Shown here in pieces: positions 1 to 12,100 of a stretch of 64,000 nucleotides of DNA (position 1 is the first letter of the stretch; each line of letters opens with the position of its first letter). A program made the position numbers and the translations under genes. This DNA comes from Sceloporus undulatus (Eukaryota; Chordata; Lepidosauria; Squamata; Phrynosomatidae): contig NC_056522.1 of the NCBI RefSeq assembly GCF_019175285.1, positions 35,608,003 through 35,672,002 of the forward strand, in the 5' to 3' direction. Below the pieces are notes generated by a model, which saw nothing but the letters and a program-made list of their open reading frames with translations, was not told the DNA's origin and searched no databases.

Positions 1-197
1 AGAATAGAATTACTAATAGCAGTCTGTGTGGGAATGACTTCCACTTGTGATGTGAGGTTTTTGACATCGATTTTGTTCTCCTGTTTCTCTTCTGAGCCAG
101 CAACAATTTCTTGGTGGAGTTTACACTGTTCCAAAGTTGGCTGCAGAGACAACACTTTTGAGAAGCCTTCTGCTTTTTCCAAAAGAGATGACAAAGA
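1..197 (-). CDS. NSL1: NSL1 last placed exon, runs off left edge
   Basis: Begins after an AG at 198-199 and reads SLSSLLEKAEGFSKVLSLQP, then TLEQCKLHQEIVAGSEEK and VEVIPTQTA, open to base 1. The first part matches human SLPALIEQGEGFSQVLRMQP. The polar, poorly conserved linker then leads to the C-terminal tail, which is outside the window. The exon is incomplete because of the window edge, not because of a break. Confidence 0.92.
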
Positions 198-3100
198 CTT
201 TGGAGTATGTGTGAAGGGGAAAAAAGAAAAGAAAAGAAAAAAATTAAAACATTTACGATATTAGAAATAATAATAATAACAATAACAACAATAATAAGTT
301 TTATTTATAAACCGCTATTCCGAGTTGATCATAGCGGTATACAGGTAAAAATTGCAATATCAAATACAAAATAAAGGATAAAAATTGCAATACAGTGCTC
401 CCTCGGGTTACGAAATTAATTCGTTCCGCCGCCGCTTTCGTAACCCGAAAAGCATTCGCAAGCCGAAATGCCATAGGCGCTAATGGGGAAAAGCCGCGAT
501 TTCGTGCGAAAAAGCGCCGAAAAGCACCAAAAATTTTTTCGTAACCCGAAATAACCTTCGTAACCCGGAACAATTATTTTCAATGGATTTTTTTTCGTAA
601 CCCGGAAATTTCGTAACGTGGGTATTTCATATCCCGGGGTACCACTGTACATAAATAAAACTTCAATAAAAACATTTCAGAATACAGATTAACCATACAT
701 CAAATCCAGGCCAGCTAAATGTGCTTGGTAATGCTGTACATATAGGGGGGAGTCATATATCATCAAGGAGCATCAGGGAAGGCTTGCCGAAACAGGAAGG
801 TCTTGAGTCTCTTTTTAAAGAGATCCAGGGAGGTGGCGGAGCAGAGTTCCTCAGGAAGGGTATTCCAGATCCCAGGGGCTGAGATAGAAAAGGCCCTTTG
901 TGAGGTTGATACATATCTCGTTATTGGGATCCTCAACAGATTCTTCCCAGACGACCTGAGTGTGCAGGGTGGACTATATGGGGAGAGGCGGTCCTCCAAG
1001 TACCCTGGGCCCAAGCCATTTAGGGCTTTATAGATTATAACCAACACCTTGTATTGTGCCCGGAAGCGAACAGGCAGCCAATGGAGATCATGCAGAATCG
1101 GTGTTATATGGTCGGCCCTGGGACATCCAGTGACCAACCTAGCTGTCATATTCTGCACTAGCTGAACCTTCTGGGTTAGGTACAAGGGTTGCCCCATGTA
1201 GAGCACATTACAGAAATCCAACCGAGAGGTTACCAGAGCGTGTACTACAGTTTCCAGGTCCCCCCGGTCCAGGCAGGGTCGCAGCTGGCATATCAGCCGA
1301 AGCTGATAACAAGTGCTCCTGACCGCTGCATCCACCTGAGATGTTAGGTGGAGTGACGAGTCCAGAAGCACCCCCAGACTGCGAGCAGAGTCCTTCACGG
1401 GGAGCGTGACCCCATTCAGGACAGGTGGAAAAATTTCCTTACCCGGGCCAGGGGAGCCTATCACCAGTACTTCCGTTTTCTCTGGATTCAAGCTGAGTCT
1501 GTTTTCCCTCATCCAGCCCATTACCGACTCCAAGCAGGCATTTAGAGGAGAGATGCCATCCCTAGTCACTGCATCAGTCGGAGACACAGAGAAGACTATT
1601 TGAGTGTCATCAGCGTACTGATAACACCACGCCCCATGTCTCCGGATGATCTCTCCCAGCGGTTTCATGTAAATGTTAAATAGCATGGGGGACAGAATAG
1701 CTCCTTGAGGGACACCAGATGTAAGCGCTCTCTTATCAGAGCAAACGTTCCCCAGCTGCACCATCTGGAATCTACCCGAGAGGTAGGAATGGAACCACTG
1801 GAGCACAGTGCCCCTGATACCTAACTCCCTCAGGCGTTCCAGAAGGATACCATGGTCAATGGTATTGAAAGCTGCTGAGATGTCCAAGAGCACTAACAGG
1901 GACACGCTTCCCCTGTCCATGCCCAGACGGAGATCATCAACTAAGGCGACCATGGCAGTCTCAACTCCATAGCCCGCCCGGAAGCCAGTTTGAAATGGGT
2001 CTAGAAAATCTGTTTCTTCCAAGATCCCTTGAAGCTGGAAAGCAACTGCTCTCTCGATCATCTTCCCTAAAAAAGGCAGCAGTGAAACAGGCCGATAATT
2101 ATTCCGAATCAGGGGGTCCAGGGAGGGCTTTTTTAGTAGAGGTTTTACCACTGCTGATTTTAAGCTCGATGGAAAACGCCCCTCCCTGAAGGATGAATTA
2201 ATTATATGGCGTAACATAGAAGTTACCGCCGTTCACCCCTGGGCTGCCAGCCACGAAGGACAGGGATCGAGAGAGCATGTTATCTTCCTAACACTTCGAA
2301 GAATCTTGTCCACTTCCTCAGTACTCACAAACTCAAAATGATCCAGTCTAATGGAGTCCACAGAAGCTCTGGAAACCTCTCTTATAGGATCTGAAGAAAT
2401 ACTGGCGTCGAGATCAGCCCTTAGCCGAGAGATTTTATCCGTGAAGAAGTTGTTAAATTCGTCACAGCAGGCTTTAGATGGTTCTAAAATAGGGTTCAGG
2501 GAGGGGGGCAGTTGTGTTAGCTCCCTCACTACTCTGAACAGCTCTGCCGGACGCGACTCTGCGGACGCAATACGTGCAGCATAAAACGAATGTTTAGCTG
2601 CACTTATTGCCACTCCATAAGCCTTCAAAAGAGACTCAAGGAGTGCCTTGTCGGCTAAGTGATGATGTCTTTGCCAGTTGCGCTCTAGTCGTTGCACGGC
2701 CCGCTTCCTATCGCTGAGGTCTTCCGTGTACCAGGGTTGCTTATTGGAAGCAGGCCGGAAAGGACGCTTGGGAGCGATACTGGGTATAGCCCTGGAGAGA
2801 TCTCTATCCCAGGTGTTAGTCAGGGCATCAATAGAGTCGCCGTCAGTTCCAACCATATAACCCTCTAGGGCTTCTTGGAACCTTTTGGGTTCCATCAGCC
2901 TTCAAGGGTGGACCATCCTAATAGGTCCTCCACCCCCGGAGGGGCTTAAGGTAGAAGCCTTGATTCAAGCCTCGACCAGGAAATGGTCTGTCCCTGATAG
3001 GGCAGAGACATTAAAGACCTCTGCCCACGGAGTGTCCGTGTCTGTACTAAAGACAACATCGAGAGTATTACCAGCACAATGCGTGGGCCCTGAAACCAAT

Positions 3101-6100
3101 TGGGACAGGCCCATGGCAGTCATGGTAGCTATAAACTCCCGAGCCGCACCTGTTGGACCTTGACTGGCCTCGAAAGGGATGTTGAGGTCCCCCAGAACAA
3201 GAAGCCTAGGAGATTCCAACACCAGTTCCGAGACCAGTTGTGTCAACTCGACCAGGGAGTCTGTTAGCGAACGGGGTGGACGGTAGACCAACAGAATCCC
3301 CAGTCGTCCCTGGTATTCAGGGTCAGGTAAATACACTCAATGAAATCAGTTTTACGGACCTGGTTCCTGGTCAAAGGAAGGGTGTTCTTATAGACCAAGG
3401 CAACACGGCCCCCCCTGCCCCCAAACCTGATCTGGTCCTTAACTGAGTACCCGGCTGGAAGGGCCTGTGAGATATGTATTGGCATTTATAAACAGCAATT
3501 TATAAAATGCCTTAACAAAAGGTCAAGTAGGATTCAACAATAAGAATTGAGACAGAAATTCATAAATTGATAGGAGGGCCAAAAGAATAATAGAATTTCT
3601 TTTAAAGAAATATGTATGCAGTACTACAATTACACAAAATGGTTGCCCATATTTTCTGCAGCGACATTAATAATGTACACTGCTCCCTCGGGTTACGAAA
3701 TTAATTCGTTCCGCGGCCGCTTTCGTAACCCGAAAAGCCTTCGTAAGCCGAATTGCCATAGGCGCTAATGGGGAAAAGCCGCGTTTCGTGCGAAAAAGCG
3801 CCGAAAAGCACCAAAATTTTTTTTCGTAACCCAAAATAAATTCGTAACCCGGAACAATTATTTCCAATGGGATTTTTTCGTATCCCGGAAATTTCGTAAC
3901 CTGGGTATTTCGTATCCCGAGGTACCACTGTATGTCAATACCATCAACATATCACACTCCATGCTCCATAACAGCATAAAGGTGCTTTTAGTGCTAGAGG
4001 TCAAACTACGCAACTTTTCTCTTGAGCTTCAAAGCCCAAGCATCTATTTGGAAGCTGCATATGTTCTGTTCAGCTAACATTTATTAGAAAAAGAGGTCAG
4101 CCATAATGGAATTACTTTCTGTTGTCATCAAATACTGGATCTCCAACACACATAAGTAGAAAACTTTTTTTGAAACAAATTAAGCAATTTTATAATTTTA
4201 CAATGCTCTATATTTTTGGTATTCCAAGTGTAACCAAATACAACTAATAATTCCTTAATGACAGAAAGATGGTTACATTATTCTTTGTTACCTCTGCATG
4301 GGCTTCTACACATTTACAGTCTTCCTAGGCTAGCTGTGCACATTGGTGAGAGTAAAAATCCCATGAGTTAAGAACCTTCATTGTCTTTATTAAATCCTAG
4401 ATACAACAAATACCTAAACAAGCCCATTCAGCAGAACAATTAGAAGTCACTGTAGAAAAGGCACAGACTTTCAAACTACAAGTACTTTTTATAAATATAA
4501 AAGTTAAAAGATCACATAAAAAGATTAAAAGATATTTCCTTGGCTTCTGCTTTAGCAGGCACCCTATGGATTTGTCTAAGTGGGTTAAAATGCTTTAATG
4601 ATGATAAGAACCACTGGGTTGGATCCAGAATTCAGAACAGCTAATCAAAAATTGACTGGACATAGACAATTCTTGAAATGTGATTAGGTTGAGATCCAAC
4701 CCATTGTCTCATCTTATAAATCTCACCTTAAATGACTCTCCAATGAGTTTGGATGCATTTTTTGTTGCAAGGCTCAAGTCTGCCATGTGCAAATCTGAAA
4801 AGAAAGAGTATAATTTTACATGCTCCCTGAAACAATAAAGTGAGAGAAAACAGAGTTGCCAATATGGTGTAATGGTTTGACTATGGGCCAAAACAAACTG
4901 CAGAAATAATCCAGTTTGAGACTGCTTTAACTGCCCTGGCTAAGTGCTAGGGAATTTTGAGACCTGTAGTTTGTTGTGGTAGCAGGCTGCAGGGAGGCGG
5001 GGAGGTTGGTGCGGCTGCGCCCAAGAGGCGGCGCCTCCCTGTAGCCTCCTCCGCCCCAGGCCTCGCTGCCCTCCCTTTCCTCCGCGCGGCCATGCACGGT
5101 GGAGGAGGAGGGTAGTGAGGCCCCAGGGTTGCCTAGCAACCCCGCTGCAACCGGGCTTTTCCCGGTTTTTGGCTGCACCCGTGCCGTGACCGGGCAGGTG
5201 CTGCCAAAACCGGGAAAAACCCGGTTGCAGCCGGGTTATGGCAACCCTATCTGGAATGGAAAGAGCTGACTATACAAGATTGCTTTTTTTTATAAGGCAG
5301 GGGCACTATCACAGGTAGTATCTAACATTTACAATACTTAAACAGTTTTAAAATATCTTATTCCACTGGTAAAAATCCAACATTTTCCTTGGGTCTTCTG
5401 TAGATCCCCAGATGACAATGCAGATGTAATACCTCAGGGGTCCTGGACTGCAGCCAATAAATTGGACCAGACCTAGGCATGCCTACTGAAACAATGCCTC
5501 AGCACTTTCCCAGTTTCTTAGCAAAGCTGATGGCTACAAAGTCCCATCAGCAACCAAAAGCAAAAGTAAAACTTCAAGGAGTTTTGGGGCAGCTTTAGTT
5601 TTTGCTCACTGAAATACAACTATTTCCCCACTCCCCACCCCTTTTTAACAGAGACTTAGCATGTGAAATAAGTTAATGCCAAAAACAAAAAGTGGAAAGC
5701 CCATGCACTGCAAAATGAAAACTTTTTGTTGAGTCAAGCCCTGAGAATAGGAAGTTTTAGGAAGCAAGATGCTTAAGTTGAAATCATTTAAAAAGACAAC
5801 CAGGTATTATGTTAGTAAAAAGAAAATGAAATTAAGTAGAAATGACTTCTAAAGTACTTTCTCTTACATTAAAAAGTACATGCTGAATTGGTGCAAGGCA
5901 AGAGTTCATCCAGGAAAGCACAGCACAAATAAAGTACAAAGCAGCAACAGAGAAGAAGAAAAATCCCCCAAAACTTTCTAGGTCACTCATCCCAACTTCA
6001 TACAAGAGAGTTGACACATGGGAACAGAAGTTATCTTATGGTTGGGAACCTCACCCCAAAGAACAATGGCTGTAACCCTGAATTACAATGTCCTAAGTCC

Positions 6101-9100
6101 TTCTGGCACCATCACAGTTCACTTTTACAGTCGCTAGGTAGGTGGAAATTCTCACCATTCAACAATTTAAAAGTCCCCCTCCTAGTTACCTTCTCAGTAC
6201 TTTGGAGGAATTGTGACCACAGAATACTGGGCAAACTGGTTCCGATTCCTCCTAAGTACTGAGTGCATTCAACCTTCTACATTTGTCGCTTTCACTTTTA
6301 CAGATTTAATTATTCATGGATTTGATTGATATGTTGTCTCTAAGAATCTCTAGGTCCTCCAGCATGACTCTTTGGACAGAGAGAACACTTCTCTAGGCAT
6401 TTGTAGGTTCTTCAGCACAATTCTGTGCTTAACTTCTGGTGGCTGTTGACCATACATTTGTGCTGGAGGACCTACAGATACCTAGAGACGTGTTCTCTCA
6501 GGTAAAAAATATAGTGGGCTTTTTTATTTGCAGTTTTCCCACTTTCATAGGGGCCCTGCATCCCTAACTCCAGTGAATGTGATGGGTCCACTGTATGTAA
6601 AACAGAAAACAGTTTCTGGAGATACAGTACTAGGCAAAATGGCTCAGTCTCAAATAAACCTGGGAGACTACTTCAAGTTCAACAGCCAATATTATACAGT
6701 TGTAATTGCCTCTCCAAACACATGTATTGTATAGTCACTTGTTTTATCTCCTTCAAATTTTCTCCCTTCCAAACTTCTGTTTTGATGAATAATGCTTTGT
6801 TCTCCATTATCCTATTGAAAATAAAACTAAATATGTGAAATAGAAATGTGCATATCCGTCCCTAGTTTACCCCAGTTCCATTATCATTCCCTTCTTTTGT
6901 CATTCCCCACTGGGAGCTGATCCACTGAATCAGAAGAATTTAGATACAGCAGAATTTATGTAAGTTGCTGACTTATCAAAATAGTGCTGATTCAATGGGT
7001 CTAGTCTAGCTGGGGCTAACAACAGGATTTATGCTACTGCATTGATTTTGTTTTGGGAGGCTCCAGTTCTTTTCATATGCTGAGGGAGGTATGGAAGGCT
7101 GGCAGTACTAATAGATGTGCACAATATACCTGATGGTCAGAGGCACTTCGCCCATAGGTAATGAGCAGAGATCTAAAAGCTCATAAAATAATTGCAAACA
7201 TTCTCGTTGTTTTTTCCCTTAAGCTATTTGAAAAACCGAGTATGTGAAGTTTTCTTTTAGAATCATGACTAAATTATTAAAGAAAATGTGTTCTTATATT
7301 TACCTAACCCCACCTCACCCCCACACACTATTTCTAAAAAATGATGCAGCAAGTAGGTTTTTTTCTATGAGTTCAGAATCTTCTCAAATCTTTCATCTCT
7401 TGTAGAAAGTGCTAGCAAAGAAATGACATGCAGTTGCCCAGCCAAAAAGTTGCAAACACCCCAAGGTGTTGCACAATTGGCAGCAACTCCCAAACCTCAG
7501 ATACTGCTGTTGTTAACTGCCTTGGAGTCAACTTCTATTCATGGCGACCTGTGAATGAAACATCTCCAAGACTCCCTATTCTTAACCTCTCTGCTCAGGT
7601 CCTGCAGGTTTAGGCCCATGACTTCCCTGTCCACAGTATTCTCAGCACTCTTCTCAGGCATCACAACTCAAATGAGTTTATTTTCTTTCTATCTGCTTTC
7701 TTCAGTGTCCAGCTCTCACATGATAATGGGGAATCCAATGGTTTGGACAAGTCTGACTTTAGTGTTCAGTTATATATCTTTACACTTCTGGATCTTGTCT
7801 AGTTCTTCCACAGCTGTCCTTTCCTTTCCTAGTCTTCTGATTTCTTGACTGCAGTCTCCATTCTGATCAATGTTTGATCTAAGGTATGGGAAATGTTTAA
7901 CTATTACAATTTCCTTGTTATCTAGGTTGAATTTCTGTAACTCCTCTCTGGTCATTATTCTTGTTTTCTTTATGTTCAGCATTAACCCTATTTTTGCACT
8001 TTCTTCTTTAACTTTCCTTACTTGTTCCAAGTCCATGATGCTTTCCATTACTAGTGTGGTGTCCTCTACATATCTTAAATTGTTGCTGTTCCAACTATCT
8101 TCACTCCTCCTTCCACTGAGTCTAAACCTGCTCTTCATATGACATTTTTGCATACAATCTGAATAAATAGGGTGATAGAATACAGCCTTGCCTCAGCCCT
8201 TTGCCAACTGGGAACCATTCTGTTTCTCCATATTCTGTTCTAACAGTAGCATCTTGTCCTAAGTACAGATTTCTCATCAGGACTATCAAATGTAGTGGCA
8301 CTCCCACTTCTTACAGGAATATCTCATCTTAAGTGGATATGCTATAATGAGATTCTGTTTACCTGGAACAAGTGAGGTCTTTCTCTTCTGCCATTTGTAT
8401 AAGAGGATGTCTGCCTGAACCAAGTTACTGTCTTCCTTTGTCTGGTTTGATGTAATAATACTGCAAAAATGGCAGAGCTTCAGGGATATGTTCCCATCAG
8501 ATCCAGCATTCTTGTTCTCATTGCTCTGGCCCTTTAATGTTCTTGATTGAAATCACTTGTTAAAATCACTTTTGGCTCAGACCCTTTGGCTCTGCCAGAA
8601 AGCTTCAGTACCAGTCTCTTCCCAGCATTGGTCACTTGAGCCCCTACTTTTTGCCAAATCTAAAATCCCCAACACAACCTTCCAAAAGACTTTTTTTCCC
8701 TTGCAGTTGCAGCAGGAGTTTCATCAAACCTCGATGCCATCTTCAGGACAATTTGGGGGTAATCTTCAAAAGTACATTTGAATTCCGAACTTTCTTTTAA
8801 ACATCCCTTCCTACAAACTGCAATCTCTACCTTTTATTTGATCCTAAATATTCTGAAAGCATCAGATCTCCCTGATATTGGTAGGTAAGCAGAGTCAGGC
8901 TTGGTTAGTATTTGGATGGGGAACTGTCAAGGAATACCAGGTTCTGTAAGCTGTATTTCAAAGGAAAGCAGGGGCAAGCCTATTATGAGTATTCCTTACT
9001 TAAGAAAACTCTATGAAATTAAAGATGTCATCATAACTTGATGGGAGACTTGAAGGTATGCATGCAAACATGCACACACACACACAGCCCTTTAATTTGT

Positions 9101-12100
9101 ATATGTGTGTTTCAGTGTGCACACATATCAATGTGAGAAAGTGGTTTTAAGCCAGCTTTTGTCCAACCACAACTACTACCTGTCCATGGTGAGCCAGTGG
9201 AAATAATTATAGCTAGGATCCTTTTAAAGGTTCCCTTTGAGGTCCTTCCAAATTAGTGATAGCTTTCTTATCAATCCACTTCAGTGAGACAGGGGTTGCT
9301 AGTGACAAAGCATAAGAAGAGGAATACAGAGCAATGTGACCTCTCTCTGTATACTCCAAATATTTTACCCATCTTTTTGCAATGATGATCCTATACCAAG
9401 GCTAGACAGTGGCCTTCACTTGTATTTAGATGGAAACCTCTGCAGAACTCTTTTCATTTCCTACTTTAATTCTCTCTCTCCACCTCTCATTTCCCACAAA
9501 AACCCCAGAGCAGGGGTGGATAACACATAGCCGATGGGCCACATGTGGCCCCCAACTCTTTTTTTGAGGCCCCTAAATCACATTATAATTTCTTAAAAAT
9601 ACAGTCGCCCCTCCAAGTCCGCGGACTTGAAATCCACTGACCTGAAAATTCATGCAGAGTTGACCGCCATTAACCTCAATGGGTTGCATGCCCCACACGC
9701 ATGTGTCCCATTCAAGCCTATGGGACTTGAATATGCACGAGTTTTGGATCCCCCGCGAGTTCCTAACACCTACACCCTTCCTATAGGTGGAAGAGTTGCA
9801 ATTTTACCAGGCTATTAAAGCCCCAGGAGAGACCTTTTTAAAATTGTTACGTTAATGGGAGTCAACTTTGCTACTATTTATGGTTTACCTAGACTGGGTT
9901 GTATATTTACAACCCAGTCCAGGTTATCAGAAGGAACATATTCCTCCATATGAGCATGCCTATATGTTGTGATCTTCTTTATTTCTCCACTACTCCCAGA
10001 GGTACCTTTGGTGGAAATGTGGGAGGGGGCATTCTTGCCCTGGCACTCTTTTCCTAGAAAAGTCAAATTGGTGCCATCCCTGCTATCCTTTCATAGGCAG
10101 GTAAAGCCCTTTTTGTTTTGGCAGACCTTTGATGGCTGACTGTTCAGGGGAAAAGGACCTTTCAGGATGTGCTGTACTGGGTATTCGTTGTTTTCTTCTT
10201 AATGGTCATGTTTTTAATTCCACAGTTAATTTAATTATATTTTAAATTTTGTGCAAGAATTTAAAAGCTGTATCTGTTTTAACCTTTTAATGCCACCCTG
10301 TCTCTCATAATGGGAAAGAAGCAGGATATAAAAAAATTTAATACAAGAACTACTTTTCTGAGCTTGAAACAACTCAGTGGGACAACAAAAATGGCAAAAT
10401 TTGTCCCCCGCCCATCCCCCATGGTGTTTGGGAGCAGTTTTGAGTTTTAATTTCCTGTTAAGTTTAGCATTTCTATAACTGGATATCTATTTCAAACAAG
10501 CTGATTCCCTCCGAGTGATCATTCTGTATATTTTCTATGTTTATGTGATAAGTATTTGAAGGGATGTGATCCAGAAGATGGGGTAAGTTTGTTGCAGCTC
10601 CAGAAAATAGGACCCAGAGCAATGGATTCAAACTACAGGAAAAGGGATTCAGCCTCAACATCAGGAAGACCTTCTTGACAGTAACAGTTGTTTGAGAGTA
10701 AAACACACTCCCTCAGAGGATGGTGGCGTTTCCTTCTTTGGAAGTTTTTAAACAGAGGCTGGATGGCCATCTGTCAGGGGTGCTTTGAGTGTGTGTTCCT
10801 GCATAGTAGGGGGTTGGACTTGATGACCCTTGGTCTCTTCTAACTCCTCTCTCCTACTGAAAAAACCCCCAGAGCATTTGTGAGTTATGTTACTGGAATA
10901 CGTCTGCTAAAAATTCTGCACATGCTTTTATTTTGGAATCTAGGAAAACCTAATGCTTTGTCTGGAGAGGAAACTTACTCATAGTCTCCTGTGTCAAACT
11001 TCATGCTAAAGCTTCCTTGGACAGACCTATCCTCTTGTAGTATGCAAAGCACCATGAAGACTGAGGACATTATAGATAGAAATAAATTCTTCCTCAGCCA
11101 AGAGCCTGTTTGGTGAAGCTGGAGAATTTATTCCCTTTTAGCCTTAATCTGTAAGGCAAATTATTTGTAACAGGGAACGAGTGCTGCAGATTGCAGCTCC
11201 ACTATGAGCTTCCGATAAGCACCGGACTGGTTTCATTTGTGACAGAAAAGTAGATGATCTGAAATGATCTAGCCCAGCAACTTGTATAACACATAATTAA
11301 CCAGGAAGACTATTAAATGTTAAAGGTACTTGGTATTCAGTAGCTGATTTACATGGCTTTCAAAACACAAGGAAATGAAAAAAGGAAATGAAAGGTAGTG
11401 AGTAATCTAAATCCCTTCAGTTTCTGGCCACTGCAGTTACTAAAGAGGGATATATGAACATCATTGACACTATGCAAATGCACACATTCAACACAGCACA
11501 TAAATCTGTGTGGTATTTTAGTCAGTGATTTGTTTTTCTGTCCAGTTTAGAAAGACAGATAAGAAGCATTCACTACTGGTCACTGCTAGGGAAATGCTAA
11601 AAGAAATCCAGTGTATTACTGAATATATTTATAGCTCTACTTCAAAGTTATTTGCAGTCTTCAGAATATTCATCCTTACAAAACTTGGTGAATTAAGTAA
11701 GTCATAACTCCTGCTGGTGAGACTGAATGTGAATGTCCAACTTGTCCCAAATCTCTCTTTGACCTTGTGATGATTCCTTGAGAGCAAAGCCCTGTGCGTG
11801 GCTATTACTCTCAGGGAGATCCCTTAAGAGAACTAATCTTCCGCTGCCACCACTCAGTGAATTATCAATGAACTATATTTCCCAAGCACAATAAACTATA
11901 TTTCCCAAGCACACACTGAGACTTGCTTGAGAGAGAGATCTAGTTTCCTTTCTTGCTAACCCACAGCAATCAATAACTGAGATAAAGCACGTGTACAGGA
12001 GCCAAAGAGATAGCAGATGCTTTTAAAAGAAAGAAGTTTATTTTAAAGAAATAGCATAGAATAAAGGTATCATTCGTGCAGAGCCACCTTGCTATGCAGG

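Noticed and set aside
6194-6239. Candidate for the missing NSL1 exon: minus strand reads AQYSVVTIPPKY, resembling human QYHPVVHPLDLKY, with a length of 3n+1
   Set aside because: It has an in-frame TGA, a very poor acceptor tract, and lies wholly within a 71-nt inverted repeat, so the similarity is probably chance.
8864-8960. A functional 5S rRNA gene
   Set aside because: Only part of the 5S sequence is present, with substitutions in the internal promoter, and it continues into a SINE tail.
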